64,000 nucleotides of DNA from an uncultured Holophagaceae bacterium (GCA_903857495.1 CAIOFF010000023.1:32279-96278); one strand, 5' to 3'. Counted from the stretch's first letter, positions 1 through 9,511 are shown. The notes: generated by a model from the sequence alone, not told the origin. Translations and numbers: made by a program.

Positions 1-1011
1 GCGATGATGGACGCCGCCATTGCCAAGGCCAAGAAGGACTACAGCGCAGCCCGTACGAACCTCGACAAACTCGGCTACACCTTCCTGCCCATCATCATCG
101 GCGAGACCGGCTGGAAGTCCGTGGCCACCGGCGGCGAGGTCTACCGCGCCCACCCGGTGAACCAGAAGATGTACGTGGACCGCCTCAAGGCCTGGCAGGC
201 GGCAGCGGTGGCTGGCGGCGGCGGCCCCAGGACCATCGTCTACTTCGAGGCCTTCGACGAGCCCTGGAAGGGTGGCGATGACGGGTGGGGGCTCTTCAAC
301 GTGTCCCGCCAGGCCCGATATGTGATCCAGAGCCTCTATCCCTCTTCCCAGTGGGAGGCCGGGAGCTACACCGCGGCCGATGCCCTCTACTACGTCCCTC
401 CCATCAACCACGGCCCCGTCACCGCCAACCGCTACACCCTCTACGCCGAGACCTTGACTACAGGCGAGGTCCGCCCCGTGGAGACACCCATCTGGAACGC
501 CTGGCAGAACGGCACCACCTCGGTCGCGTCCGAGACCTCATCCAGCTCGGTCGAAGGCACCAAGAGCATGGTGATCACGCCCACTCCCCTCGACTGGGGC
601 TGGGGCATGACCATGGCCTTCACCTACAGCTCGGACGACCTCACGGCCTTCGCCACGACCGGCTACCTGAACTTCAGCATCAAGACCACCTACCCCGGCA
701 AGCTCGAGGTGGGCTTCCTGACGGGCACCGCCGCGAATACCAGCCTCTATGACGTCTATCTCCCCATCCAGTCCGGCGACTACGGCTACGTGAACGACGG
801 GGCCTGGCACAACGTCAAGATCCCCATCAGCGCCATCACGCCCCACGGCGCCATGGCCTACGGCATGACGGATCCCACCAAGGCCAAGCTGGACCTGGCC
901 ACTCTCACCAACCCCTTCGTGATCGCCGACCGCTACGCTGTCACCGGCAAGGCGACCAACAGCAACATCACGACCGCCCTCCAGGTGGACAACATCTACT
1001 GGTCGAAGTGA
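1..1011 (+). CDS. GH17-like beta-1,3-glucanase, C-terminal part (5' truncated by window)
   Basis: The frame is open through the left edge, so the gene begins upstream. The visible part opens within the end of a glycoside hydrolase family 17-like (beta/alpha)8 barrel: the segment IIIGETGWKS at about codons 31-40 matches the GH17 nucleophile signature (E-x-G-W), and YFEAFDEPWK at about codon 80 is typical of bacterial members. The acid/base residue would lie outside the window. From about residue 150 to the end is a beta-rich module ending VDNIYWSK that looks like a carbohydrate-binding domain (inference). The predicted role is cleavage of beta-1,3-glucan such as laminarin or callose, probably extracytoplasmic, but the signal peptide cannot be seen. 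It lies 16 bp before a mutarotase-like gene and upstream of a sugar symporter and a phosphorylase, which supports a glucan-utilisation operon. Another clan-A hydrolase family is possible. Confidence 0.7.
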   Translation, partial: AMMDAAIAKAKKDYSAARTNLDKLGYTFLPIIIGETGWKSVATGGEVYRAHPVNQKMYVDRLKAWQAAAVAGGGGPRTIVYFEAFDEPWKGGDDGWGLFNVSRQARYVIQSLYPSSQWEAGSYTAADALYYVPPINHGPVTANRYTLYAETLTTGEVRPVETPIWNAWQNGTTSVASETSSSSVEGTKSMVITPTPLDWGWGMTMAFTYSSDDLTAFATTGYLNFSIKTTYPGKLEVGFLTGTAANTSLYDVYLPIQSGDYGYVNDGAWHNVKIPISAITPHGAMAYGMTDPTKAKLDLATLTNPFVIADRYAVTGKATNSNITTALQVDNIYWSK

Positions 1012-1027
1012 GCGGCGCGCAGCAGGC

Positions 1028-1960
1028 ATGAGCGGCGTGGAGATGCTTACTTCCTCCGAGCAGGGCTACCTTGTGAAGGGGCTCCGCAGCGCCAGCGCGG
1101 AGCTCCTGATGGTCCCCGAGCTCGGCGGGAGGATCATCAGCCTGCGCTGCCTGAAGTCGGGTCGGGAGTGGTGCTGGCACCAGCCCCGCCCCGACTGGCT
1201 CTGGCCCAACGACGGCGGTGATGACTTTGCCAACAGCCCCCAGGCTGGCATCGACGAGTGCGTGCCCACCGTGGCGGCGTGCCAGGTGCGCGGCAGGCGG
1301 CTCCCCGACCACGGCGAGGTCTGGTACCAGGACTGGCCGCTGGACCCCGAAGCGCTCGCGTCCCGGGAGCTGCGGGCCACGGTCCCACTCACGGTCTCGC
1401 CCCTCGTCTTCAGCCGGGGCATCCGGGTCGCGAAGGATGGCGCTTTCGTCTTCGACTACAGCCTGCGCAACACGGGCTTGCTCTCGGAGCCCTACCTCTG
1501 GAGCTTCCATCCGCTGCTGAACCTGGAGCCGGGTGATCGCCTGGAGCTGCCCGCCGAAGTCCGAGAGCTCCGGCTGAACGGGGGGCTGGGAGTGCCCATG
1601 GCCCAGGGCGACCTGTGGGACTACCCGGAGCCTATCCCAGGCATCCGCCTCGACGAGGCGGCACTGCCGGGCATGCCCGGCGCCTGTCTCAAGGGCTTCG
1701 CGGGTCCGCTTGACCAGGGCCTTGCCGCCGTGGTGAACGACCGCACCGGGGACCGCCTCGAGCTCCAGTGGGACGCCACCGTCATCCCCTACCTCGGCCT
1801 CTGGATCAACCGCGGACACGGTGGCTTCCACCACCTGGCCCTGGAGCCGACCTCTGGTGCTCCGGACTCCCTCGCGGACGCGGTGGAGTCCTGGAGCCAG
1901 CATGGCGTCCTGCCCCCGCGCGGGACCGCGCACTGGTCCTTGAGACTCAACCTTTCCTAG
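1028..1960 (+). CDS. Aldose 1-epimerase (galactose mutarotase)-like protein
   Basis: This 310-aa protein lacks a signal peptide, so it is probably cytoplasmic. It resembles the galactose-mutarotase-like beta-sandwich superfamily. Near the N-terminus, PELGGRIISLR (about residues 33-43) is the usual opening strand pair. A middle segment contains FDYSLRN and SFHPLLNLEPGD, with a His in the position commonly used for sugar C1 chemistry, and LGLWINRGHGGFHHLALEPTSG near the C-terminus matches the conserved end of family members with a Glu. The likely role is anomer interconversion of glucose or short oligosaccharides between the upstream glucanase and the downstream symporter and phosphorylase. The start ATG at 1028 lies 16 bp after the previous stop. 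The exact substrate cannot be read from the sequence, and some homologues in such loci have no proven activity. Confidence 0.65.
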   Translation: MSGVEMLTSSEQGYLVKGLRSASAELLMVPELGGRIISLRCLKSGREWCWHQPRPDWLWPNDGGDDFANSPQAGIDECVPTVAACQVRGRRLPDHGEVWYQDWPLDPEALASRELRATVPLTVSPLVFSRGIRVAKDGAFVFDYSLRNTGLLSEPYLWSFHPLLNLEPGDRLELPAEVRELRLNGGLGVPMAQGDLWDYPEPIPGIRLDEAALPGMPGACLKGFAGPLDQGLAAVVNDRTGDRLELQWDATVIPYLGLWINRGHGGFHHLALEPTSGAPDSLADAVESWSQHGVLPPRGTAHWSLRLNLS

Positions 1961-1975
1961 CTTGCGGAGGCCCGC

Positions 1976-3466
1976 GTGGGTGAATCAGTGGAACGGGTCC
2001 AGGCGGGAGAATCGGCAGCCCTCGAGGGCAGGCTCTCCTTCGTGGAAAAGGCCGGCTACTCGCTGGGCGATGCGGCCTCGAACTTCTACTGGAAGACCTT
2101 CGAGTTCTTCATCATCTTCTTCTACACGGATGTGTTCGGCATCTCCGCGGCGGCCGTTGGCACCATGATGCTGGTCACCCGGGTGCTCGATGCCGTGGCC
2201 GACCCGGTCATGGGCACCATTGCCGACCGCACTCAGACCCGCTGGGGCCACTTCCGGCCCTACCTGCTGTGGTTCGCCCTCCCCCTGGCCGCCGCCGGCG
2301 TCATCACCTTCACCACGCCCAACTTCGGCCCCTCCGGCAAGCTGGTCTACGCCTACGTGACCTACTGCCTCCTGATGCTGCTCTACACGGCCGTGAACAT
2401 TCCCTACAGCGCCCTGCTGGGGGTCATGACACCCAGCTCCATCGAGCGCACGTCCCTGGCCTCCTTCCGGTTCGTCGGCGCCTTCTCCATCGCTGTGCTG
2501 GTGCAGTACTGCACGCCCAGCCTGGCCCAGTGGTTCGGCATGAGCTCCGCCCTGCGCGCCCAGCACAGCTTCCTGGCCCATCCCGTCGAGTGGGTGCGGT
2601 GGTTCCTCTCCCGGGACTTCCTCCTGCTGCCCTCGGACCCCATCCAGGGCTGGCAGCTGACCATGGCCCTCTACGGCGTGTGCGCCGTGGTCCTGCTATT
2701 CCTCTGCTTCTTCCTGACCCGGGAGCGGGTCACGCCTCCCGAGGACCAGAGCCCCGACTTCAAGGAGGACCTGAAGAGCATGGCCACCAGCCGCTCCTTC
2801 GTGGTGATGCTGGGAGTGCTGATCATCATGATCATGTCCTTCGTGCTCCGGGGCTCGGTCTCGGCCTACTACTTCAAGTACTACGTGCACCGCAATGACC
2901 TGCTGGGCCCCTTCCTGGTGGCCAACGCCCTGGCCTTCCTGGCTGCCGTGGTCATCACCCCCACCATCGCCAAACACTTCGACAAGAAGAACCTGTTCAT
3001 CGCGGCCATCGGCATCGGCGGCCTTATCATTGGCAGCTTCTGGCTCGCCAAGCCCTCAGACATCAGCCTCATGTTCGGCCTCCAGGTCCTCGCCAGCTTC
3101 GTCATCGGCTTCAACTCGCCCCTGGTCTGGGCCATGTTCGCCGACACCGCCGATGACGCGGAGTGGCGTCTGGGGCGCCGCAACACCGGCCTGGTCTTCG
3201 CCTCGGCGGTCTTCGGCATGAAGATCGGCCTGGCCATCGGCGCCTGGGTGACGGGCCTGGTCCTGACACTGTTCGGCTACGTCCCGAACCTTGACCAGTC
3301 CGCCAGCTCCCTCCTGGGCATCCGCCTCTCCATGAGCCTCTTCCCCGGCGTGCTGCTGGTGATCGCGGCGGTCCTGATGAAGGCCTATCCCCTCGATGAC
3401 AAGAAGATGATCCAGATCGAGAAGGATCTGGCGGCCCGCAAGAAGATCGCGGCGGGTGAAGCCTGA
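1976..3466 (+). CDS. GPH-family (MelB-like) sugar:cation symporter, MFS
   Basis: This 496-aa integral membrane protein has about 12 hydrophobic segments. The N-terminal part shows the glycoside-pentoside-hexuronide (GPH) family pattern: GYSLGDAASNFYWK, then VTRVLDAVADPVMGTIADRTQTRWGHFRPYLLW in short motifs, including the D-P-x-x-G and R-x-G-x-(F/Y)-R-P-Y loop typical of MelB-like symporters. The mid-loop NIPYSALLGVMTPSSIERTSL is also typical. The predicted function is cation-coupled import of oligosaccharides, here probably beta-1,3-gluco-oligosaccharides because of the adjacent glucanase and phosphorylase (inference). The start is GTG at 1976, chosen because GGAGG (1966-1970) sits 5 nt upstream. 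It is 15 bp after the epimerase-like gene, and its stop overlaps the next start by one base (TGATG). Confidence 0.85.
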   Translation: MGESVERVQAGESAALEGRLSFVEKAGYSLGDAASNFYWKTFEFFIIFFYTDVFGISAAAVGTMMLVTRVLDAVADPVMGTIADRTQTRWGHFRPYLLWFALPLAAAGVITFTTPNFGPSGKLVYAYVTYCLLMLLYTAVNIPYSALLGVMTPSSIERTSLASFRFVGAFSIAVLVQYCTPSLAQWFGMSSALRAQHSFLAHPVEWVRWFLSRDFLLLPSDPIQGWQLTMALYGVCAVVLLFLCFFLTRERVTPPEDQSPDFKEDLKSMATSRSFVVMLGVLIIMIMSFVLRGSVSAYYFKYYVHRNDLLGPFLVANALAFLAAVVITPTIAKHFDKKNLFIAAIGIGGLIIGSFWLAKPSDISLMFGLQVLASFVIGFNSPLVWAMFADTADDAEWRLGRRNTGLVFASAVFGMKIGLAIGAWVTGLVLTLFGYVPNLDQSASSLLGIRLSMSLFPGVLLVIAAVLMKAYPLDDKKMIQIEKDLAARKKIAAGEA

Positions 3467-6400
3467 TGGATGATCGGAGAACCTCAAGGATGCGCACCAC
3501 CTACATCTCTGATGCCGAGCTCAAGGGGCAGGACGCAGCCGTCTCAGGCTTCCTGGCGGAGATCGACGGCGAGCCCTGCTACTGCGTCGCCAACCACGAC
3601 GCCATGGCCCCCTTCTTCATGAGCCTGGTGAGCGATTCAGACCACTGGCTGTTCATCTCCAGCAATGGCGCCCTCACCGCCGGACGCCGGGACCCGGACA
3701 ACGCCCTCTTTCCCTACTACACCGATGACCGGATCCACGACAGCCAGGATCAGACGGGCAGCAAGACCCTCCTGCGCATCACCCGTGGTGGCCAGACCTG
3801 GCTCTGGGAGCCCTTCTCCCAGCGGATGGAAGGGTTGTACCGCGTCACGCGGAACCTCTGCAAGAGCGTCTATGGCAACAAAATCCTCTTCGAAGAGATC
3901 AACCACGACCTCGGCCTGACCTTCCGCTACGAGTGGATGAACAGCGAGCGTTTCGGCTTCGTGCGCCGGGCAGCCCTCTCCAACCAGGGCACCGAGGCCA
4001 TCTCCGCCGAGGTGGTCGACGGCATCGAGAACGTGCTGCCCTGGGGGGTGGAGCGTCGCTTCCAGGTGGAATACAGCACCCTGGTCGATGGCTACAAGCG
4101 CACCGAGTTGCTGGCAGGCACGGGCCTGGCCCTCTTCCGCCTCAGTTCCGTCCCCGTGGACAAGCCCGAGCCCAGCGAGGCGCTGCGGGTGAACTTGGCC
4201 TGGTCCACGGGCCTGGAACCGGCCAGGCGCCTCCTCTCCACCGCCCAGCTCCGAGCCTTCCGGCACGGCGAGACAGTGCAGGAGGAGACGGATATCCGTG
4301 GCCGGCGTGGCGCCTACCTGCTGAACGCGACCTTCCCCTTGGAACCAGGTGCCCGCAAAGACTGGCTGGTGGTCGCCGAGCTCGACCAAGATGCCACCCG
4401 CGTCGTGGCCCTCAACCAGCGGCTGGCCTCCGGCGCCGACCTCATGCCGGAAGTCCTGGAGGACGTGGCCCGGGGCACCCGGAACCTGATGCGACTCGTG
4501 GCCAGCGCCGATGGCCTGCAGACCACGGGCGACCACCTGAACACCTGGCGGCACTTCTCGAACACCCTGTTCAACCTTCTGCGCGGTGGCGTGCCCGAGG
4601 ATGGCTACGGGATCACCCGCGCGGACCTCAGGCTGTTCCTGGAAGAGTCCAACAAGGGCGTTGCGCAGCGCCACGGAGCCTTCCTGGACGCCCTGCCCGA
4701 ACGCCTGGCCCATGGCGACCTCATGGCCCGGGTGGCGGCCCTGGGCGACCCGGACCTGGAGCGCCTGACCCGGGAATACCTACCCCTCACCTTCAGCCGG
4801 CGCCATGGCGATCCCAGCCGCCCGTGGAACGCCTTTTCCATCAAGGTGAAGGACGAGCAGGGCAGGAAGCTTCTCACCTACGAGGGCAACTGGCGGGACA
4901 TCTTCCAGAACTGGGAGGCCCTTGGCTACTCCTACCCCGACTACCTGGAGAGCATGGTCTTCAAGTTCCTGGACTGCTCCACGGTGGAGGGCTACAACCC
5001 CTACCGGCTGCTGCGGGCGGGCTTCGACTGGGAGGTGAGCGATCCCCACGATCCCTGGTCCTTCATCGGCTACTGGGGGGACCACCAGGTCATCTACCTC
5101 CTGAAGCTGCTGGAGGCCTCCCGCCGCTTCCACCCGGGCCGGCTGGCAGAGCTGCTGGGCCGGCGCGTCTTCACCTACGCAAACGTCCCCTACCGCCTCA
5201 AGACCTACGAGGCCATGCTGGCGGATCCCCACAGCACCATCGACTTCGACGCGGACCTGCACCAGCAGACCCTGGACCGGGCGGCGACCCTGGGCGCTGA
5301 TGGCCTGGCAGTGTGGGACGCCCAGGGTCCAGTCCGGGCCAACCTCACAGAGAAGCTCCTGGTGGTGGCCCTCTCCAAGCTCACCAGCTACATCCCCGGG
5401 GCCGGCATCTGGATGAACACCCAGCGCCCCGAGTGGAATGACGCCAACAATGCCCTGGTGGGCTACGGCGTCTCCATGGTCACCCTCTGCTACCTGCGTC
5501 GCTACCTGGCCTTCTGCGAGGAGCTTTTCGGGGAGGCTCCGGCGCCCAGCCAGGAAGTGGCCGGTGAGCTGGCGGAGCTCCTGGAGGTCGTGGCCCGGGT
5601 CCTGGAACAGCACGCCCCACCCACAGACCGCGCCTTCACGGACGCAGAACGTCGGCTCATCCTGGATCCGCTTGGCCAGGCGGGCTCCAGCTACCGCACC
5701 AAGGTCTATGCCAGCGGCTTCACCGCGCCGAGGACCCTTGTTTCCCGGGAGCGCCTGGAGGCCTTCTGTGCCGTCGCCCTGGCCCACATCGACCATGCCA
5801 TCCGGGCCAACCGCCGCAGCGACGGCCTCTACCACGCCTACAACGTCATGAAGCTCACCGGCGACGGCATCGAGGTGCGCGGGCTGCACGAGATGCTTGA
5901 GGGCCAGGTGGCGGTGCTCAGCTCCGGCGCCCTCTCCGCCGAAGAGTCCGTCGCGGTGCTCGACGCACTGCGGGCCAGCGCCCTCTACCGACCTGACCAG
6001 GCCAGCTACCTCCTCTATCCCGACCACCCGCTGCCGCACTTCCTGGAGAAGAACACGCTGCCCGCGGCCGCCCTCGCGGACTCCGCCTTGCTGCGTGCCC
6101 TTCTGGCCGCCGGTGACGAGCGCCTCGCGAGCCGCGACGTGGCAGGCCACGTCCACTTCAACCCGGCCTTCCGGAACGCCGAGGGTCTGAGACTCGCCCT
6201 GGAGGACCTGAAGGCCGGCCCCCACCGGTCCCTGGTCGTGGCCGACGAAACCAGGCTCCTGGAGCTCTACGAGGAGGTCTTCGACCACCGCTCCTTCACC
6301 GGCCGCTCCGGGACCTTCTACAAATACGAAGGCCTCGGCTGCGTCTACTGGCACATGGTCTCAAAGCTGCTCCTGGCCGTGGATGAGGTGATGCGCCAGG

Positions 6401-6942
6401 CCGCCCGCCACGACGCGGGGGCCCTGCCCCGCCTCCAGCGGCACTACCAGGCCATCCGCGAGGGCCTCGGCGTCCACAAGTCCCCGGCCCTGCACGGCGC
6501 CATTCCCACGGATCCCTACTCCCACACCACGGGCTTCGCCGGCGCCCAGCAGCCGGGCATGACCGGGCAAGTGAAGGAGGACCTCCTCTCCCGCATGAGC
6601 GAGGTGGGGGTGCGCGTGGCGCAGGGCCGCATCATCTTCCAGCCCTGGGCCGTCTCGACGGCGGAGTTCCTGCAAGAGCCCGCCACCTTCCGCCATGTGG
6701 ACCTGGCCGGTCAGCCTCGCATGCTGGCCCTGGAGGCCGGTACTTTCGCCTTCACTTTCTGCCAGGTCCCGGTGGTGGTCCACCGGGCGGGCCCGGCAGG
6801 CCTCCGAATCACCCGCCAGGACAGTGCCAGCTCTGCCCGCCCGGAGCTTGCCCTGGACGCATCCACCAGCCGCCTCATCTTCAGCCGCTCAGGTGAAATC
6901 CATCGCCTCGACGTGTTCCTCGGTCTCCCGGGGCAGGCCTGA
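3466..6942 (+). CDS. GH94-related beta-glucan phosphorylase (GH149/GH161-like)
   Basis: This 1158-aa protein without a signal peptide is predicted to be cytoplasmic. The N-terminal 350 residues look like the beta-sandwich of inverting disaccharide/oligosaccharide phosphorylases (YYTDDRIHDSQDQTGSKT, then RGAYLLNATFPLEPG). The rest is an (alpha/alpha)6-barrel-like region with FIGYWGDHQVIYLLKLLE and EWNDANNALVGYG. The latter resembles the GH94 W-N-D general-acid motif, placing the Asp at about residue 659. The length of about 1150 aa fits the GH149/GH161 beta-1,3-glucan phosphorylases better than GH94 enzymes of about 800 aa. The expected reaction is phosphorolysis of imported beta-1,3-glucan oligosaccharides to glucose 1-phosphate. 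An alternative start is ATG 3490 (residue 9), preceded by GGAGA at 3476-3480. It is the last gene of the locus and converges with a minus-strand gene 65 bp away. Confidence 0.75.
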   Translation: MDDRRTSRMRTTYISDAELKGQDAAVSGFLAEIDGEPCYCVANHDAMAPFFMSLVSDSDHWLFISSNGALTAGRRDPDNALFPYYTDDRIHDSQDQTGSKTLLRITRGGQTWLWEPFSQRMEGLYRVTRNLCKSVYGNKILFEEINHDLGLTFRYEWMNSERFGFVRRAALSNQGTEAISAEVVDGIENVLPWGVERRFQVEYSTLVDGYKRTELLAGTGLALFRLSSVPVDKPEPSEALRVNLAWSTGLEPARRLLSTAQLRAFRHGETVQEETDIRGRRGAYLLNATFPLEPGARKDWLVVAELDQDATRVVALNQRLASGADLMPEVLEDVARGTRNLMRLVASADGLQTTGDHLNTWRHFSNTLFNLLRGGVPEDGYGITRADLRLFLEESNKGVAQRHGAFLDALPERLAHGDLMARVAALGDPDLERLTREYLPLTFSRRHGDPSRPWNAFSIKVKDEQGRKLLTYEGNWRDIFQNWEALGYSYPDYLESMVFKFLDCSTVEGYNPYRLLRAGFDWEVSDPHDPWSFIGYWGDHQVIYLLKLLEASRRFHPGRLAELLGRRVFTYANVPYRLKTYEAMLADPHSTIDFDADLHQQTLDRAATLGADGLAVWDAQGPVRANLTEKLLVVALSKLTSYIPGAGIWMNTQRPEWNDANNALVGYGVSMVTLCYLRRYLAFCEELFGEAPAPSQEVAGELAELLEVVARVLEQHAPPTDRAFTDAERRLILDPLGQAGSSYRTKVYASGFTAPRTLVSRERLEAFCAVALAHIDHAIRANRRSDGLYHAYNVMKLTGDGIEVRGLHEMLEGQVAVLSSGALSAEESVAVLDALRASALYRPDQASYLLYPDHPLPHFLEKNTLPAAALADSALLRALLAAGDERLASRDVAGHVHFNPAFRNAEGLRLALEDLKAGPHRSLVVADETRLLELYEEVFDHRSFTGRSGTFYKYEGLGCVYWHMVSKLLLAVDEVMRQAARHDAGALPRLQRHYQAIREGLGVHKSPALHGAIPTDPYSHTTGFAGAQQPGMTGQVKEDLLSRMSEVGVRVAQGRIIFQPWAVSTAEFLQEPATFRHVDLAGQPRMLALEAGTFAFTFCQVPVVVHRAGPAGLRITRQDSASSARPELALDASTSRLIFSRSGEIHRLDVFLGLPGQA

Positions 6943-7007
6943 TTCCGAGAGGAAGCAAAGGGCTGCGGTTCAGGTTTTGAGCTTGAAATGACCGGGTTGA
7001 AGCCAGC

Positions 7008-7679
7008 TCAACACTTGAGCGACTCCCAGGCGATGAGCCACGTGTCCATGACCCCTCTGAAATGGCTCCTCGGCGGTCCGGGGTGGTAGATGGCGCGGAT
7101 GGGGATGTGGGCCCAGTGGAGCTTCCAGTCCGCGGCCTTCATGGCGATCTCCATCTCGATGGCGAAGCCGCGGGAGCGCAGGTCCAGGCGGTCGAGGACC
7201 TTCTTGCGGATCAGGCGGAAGCCGCTCTGGGTGTCCTCCCAGGTGACCCCGGCGATGCGGCCCAGGGTCCAGCTGCCCAAGGCGTTGGTCCGCCAGCGCT
7301 TGGCCGGAATCCGGGCGCGGTCCTGGTGACGTGAGCCGATGAGGAAGTCCGTATCAGGATGGGCAGCGAGCTGGTCGAGGAAGCCCTGCAGGTCCGCGGG
7401 GTCGTGCTGCCCGTCCGCGTCCAGGAACAGGTAGAAGTCGAAAAGGTCGCCGCAGAGGTGGGCGATGCCGGCGCGCATGGCCTGGCCCTTGCCGCCGCCC
7501 TGCCCCGGCTCGAGCCGCAGCACCTCGGCGCCAGCAGCCCGGGCGCAGTCGCCGGTGCCGTCCGTGGAGCCGTCGTCCACCACCAGGATGCGGTGGAGAC
7601 CGAAGGGCTGCAGTCCGGCCAGCACCGCCGGGAGGGCCTCGGCCTCATCATGGGCGGAGAGGATCGCGGCGATCCTCAC
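7008..7679 (-). CDS. Family 2 glycosyltransferase (dolichyl-phosphate mannosyltransferase-like)
   Basis: The protein is 223 aa when started at GTG 7679, which overlaps the TGA of the upstream M61 peptidase in a GTGA arrangement. A longer frame reaches 7748 but would sit inside the upstream gene. It has a GT-A fold: ILSAHDEAEALP opens the domain, VVDDGSTDGT binds nucleotide, and FLDADGQHDP carries the D-x-D metal motif. WEDTQSGFRLIRKKVL and RGFAIEMEIAMKA are typical of polyprenyl-phosphate sugar transferases of the DPM1 type. No transmembrane segments are visible, so it is probably peripheral to the inner membrane. It is predicted to transfer a sugar from a nucleotide donor to a lipid carrier or glycan; donor and acceptor are unknown. 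It probably shares a transcript with the peptidase and the TetR gene. Confidence 0.85.
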   Translation of the reverse strand: MRIAAILSAHDEAEALPAVLAGLQPFGLHRILVVDDGSTDGTGDCARAAGAEVLRLEPGQGGGKGQAMRAGIAHLCGDLFDFYLFLDADGQHDPADLQGFLDQLAAHPDTDFLIGSRHQDRARIPAKRWRTNALGSWTLGRIAGVTWEDTQSGFRLIRKKVLDRLDLRSRGFAIEMEIAMKAADWKLHWAHIPIRAIYHPGPPRSHFRGVMDTWLIAWESLKC

Positions 7680-9511
7680 GGGCGTCGGCCCCGCTTCTTG
7701 GCCGAGGCGGGATGGGGCTGGCCGTAGGTGGCGGCGAAGGCGGCCCACTGCGCCAGCCCGGCCCCGGCCGCCGGCACCAGCCGGTAGGACCGTTCGGGAC
7801 TCTGCTGCACCGGCACCGTGACCTGGAAGACCCGCCCGCGCTCCGCTGCGAGCACCGTGACCGTGGCGCCGGGTCCGGGCTGGGCCAGCCAGCGCAGGGC
7901 CTCCGCCGAGGTGGGGGTGCGCCAGCCATCCACGGCGAGGAGCTCCATGCCGAAGCTGAGGCCCGCCTCGGCGGCGGGGCTGCCGGGCAGCACGTTCTGG
8001 ACGAAGGGGCCATTGGCGCCGAGGACCAGGCCGGTCCAGGCCTGGGCGCGCCGGAGAGCGATCGGATCGGCCTGTTCCACAGGCGTCAGCCCCTCCCAGG
8101 GGGCGCGGGCTTCCAGCACGAGCCCGAAAACATGCTCCAGCCGGGAGGCGTCGAGCTCGGCCCGCCCGGAGATATAGGCTTCCCAGAAGGGGCCCGGGTC
8201 CTGCGTCGAGAGCTCCGCATAGGCGCAGCGCACATCGACGTCCGTGAGGCCGGCCTCGCCGTGCCGGGACCAGAGCAGCGCGAACAGCTCCGGCAGGCCG
8301 GCCTGGCCCCGGCTGCCCGCGCGGAGCTCCGCGTCCATGAGCCAGCCCACCAGCTCGCCCTTCTCGTAGTAGCTGACCGAGCTGTTCGGGCTGAACTCTT
8401 GGGGCTTGTAGAGGCGGATCCAGGCATCGAAGCTGGACTCCTCGAGGCTCTGCTCCAGGCGGCCCGGCCGCTGCGTCTGCTCGCTCCAGCAGCGGGCCAG
8501 CTCCCTGGCGGTGTGGCTCCAGGGCACCACGCCCGCCCGCAGCACTAGAACGTGCTCCATGTAGGACGTGAAGCCCTCGTGAAACCAGAGCAGCTTGAGG
8601 GGGTTCTCCCGGCTGTAGTCGAAGGGCCCGAGCACGGGGTCGTGGAGCCGCTTCACATTCCAGGCGTGGAAGAACTCGTGGGCCACCAGCTGGTAGAGCG
8701 CGTAGTAGCCCTCGGGCTTGTCGAAGGCCGTGCTGTCCGAGATCAGGCTGGTGCAGTCACGGTGCTCCAGGCCGCCCCGCAGCCGCGGCGCGAAGGTGAA
8801 CAGGAACACATAGCGGCGGAAGGGGAAGCCCCCGAAGAGGGCGCCCTCGGCCTCGACGATCTTCTGGGTGGCCTCGGTGATGCGGGCCTCATCGCCGTTG
8901 TGCGGCCCCGTGAAGACCAGCTCGAAGGTGGTGCCGCCGGTCTTGAAGCGCCGCGACCGGAAGGTACCCAGCTCGAAGGGGGAGTCCACCAGGGTGTCGA
9001 AGTCCGCCGCGCGGTAGGCGCCCTGCGCCCGGGGCAGCGCAGAGGCCACCTTCCAGGCCGCGGGGAAGCCCTCGAACTTGACCTCATAGGGCCGGTCCAG
9101 CTGGCCTTCCAGGTACAGGAAAGTCGCCGCGGGAATGAGCTGCGCGTGGCTGGCATCCACGTGGTTGGTGCGCACGGTGAGCTCGTTGCCGTAGACCCGG
9201 TAGGTGAGGGTGAGGCCCTGCCGGGACGGCGGCAGTCGCCAGGTCTGCTTGCCCACCTTCTCGAGGGGCGTCTCCCGGCGGCCCGCCCGCAGCCGCATCC
9301 GGTCCAGGAAGCGGGCGTAGTCCCGCACCAGGTAGGAGCCGGGCGTCCAGGCGGCCAGCGCCGCCACGGCGCCCTCCCGCACCGCCTCGGCAGGGAGCTC
9401 CAGCTCCACTTCGAAGAGATGCTGCGCGAGGTCCAGGGGCCGAACCGTGGCCCGGATCGGGGCGAGCCTGGAGGCGGTGCCCACAGCCTTCAAGTCAGCC
9501 CTGCACGCCAT
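7676..9511 (-). CDS. M61-family metallopeptidase with C-terminal PDZ domain
   Basis: This 611-aa protein belongs to the M61 (glycyl aminopeptidase) family. The N-terminal beta-rich region contains AAWTPGSYLVRDYARF, a hallmark of the family. The zinc site is HEFFH at residues 278-282 within QLVAHEFFHAWNVKRLHD, and the third ligand is probably the Glu of WFHEGFTSY about 30 residues on. A PDZ domain occupies about residues 500-580 (FVQNVLPGSPAAEAGLSFG). The C-terminus is basic. No obvious signal peptide is seen, so cytoplasmic action is likely; family members prefer N-terminal Gly or Ala. The start ATG at 9511 overlaps the TetR gene by 17 bp. GTG 9484 is an alternative with AAGG just upstream. 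The end overlaps the glycosyltransferase by 4 bp. Confidence 0.85.
   Translation of the reverse strand: MACRADLKAVGTASRLAPIRATVRPLDLAQHLFEVELELPAEAVREGAVAALAAWTPGSYLVRDYARFLDRMRLRAGRRETPLEKVGKQTWRLPPSRQGLTLTYRVYGNELTVRTNHVDASHAQLIPAATFLYLEGQLDRPYEVKFEGFPAAWKVASALPRAQGAYRAADFDTLVDSPFELGTFRSRRFKTGGTTFELVFTGPHNGDEARITEATQKIVEAEGALFGGFPFRRYVFLFTFAPRLRGGLEHRDCTSLISDSTAFDKPEGYYALYQLVAHEFFHAWNVKRLHDPVLGPFDYSRENPLKLLWFHEGFTSYMEHVLVLRAGVVPWSHTARELARCWSEQTQRPGRLEQSLEESSFDAWIRLYKPQEFSPNSSVSYYEKGELVGWLMDAELRAGSRGQAGLPELFALLWSRHGEAGLTDVDVRCAYAELSTQDPGPFWEAYISGRAELDASRLEHVFGLVLEARAPWEGLTPVEQADPIALRRAQAWTGLVLGANGPFVQNVLPGSPAAEAGLSFGMELLAVDGWRTPTSAEALRWLAQPGPGATVTVLAAERGRVFQVTVPVQQSPERSYRLVPAAGAGLAQWAAFAATYGQPHPASAKKRGRRP

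Noticed and set aside
4780..6354. Minus-strand open frame of 524 codons opposite the phosphorylase
   Set aside because: It lies wholly inside a gene with clear enzyme motifs on the plus strand and has no recognisable domain.
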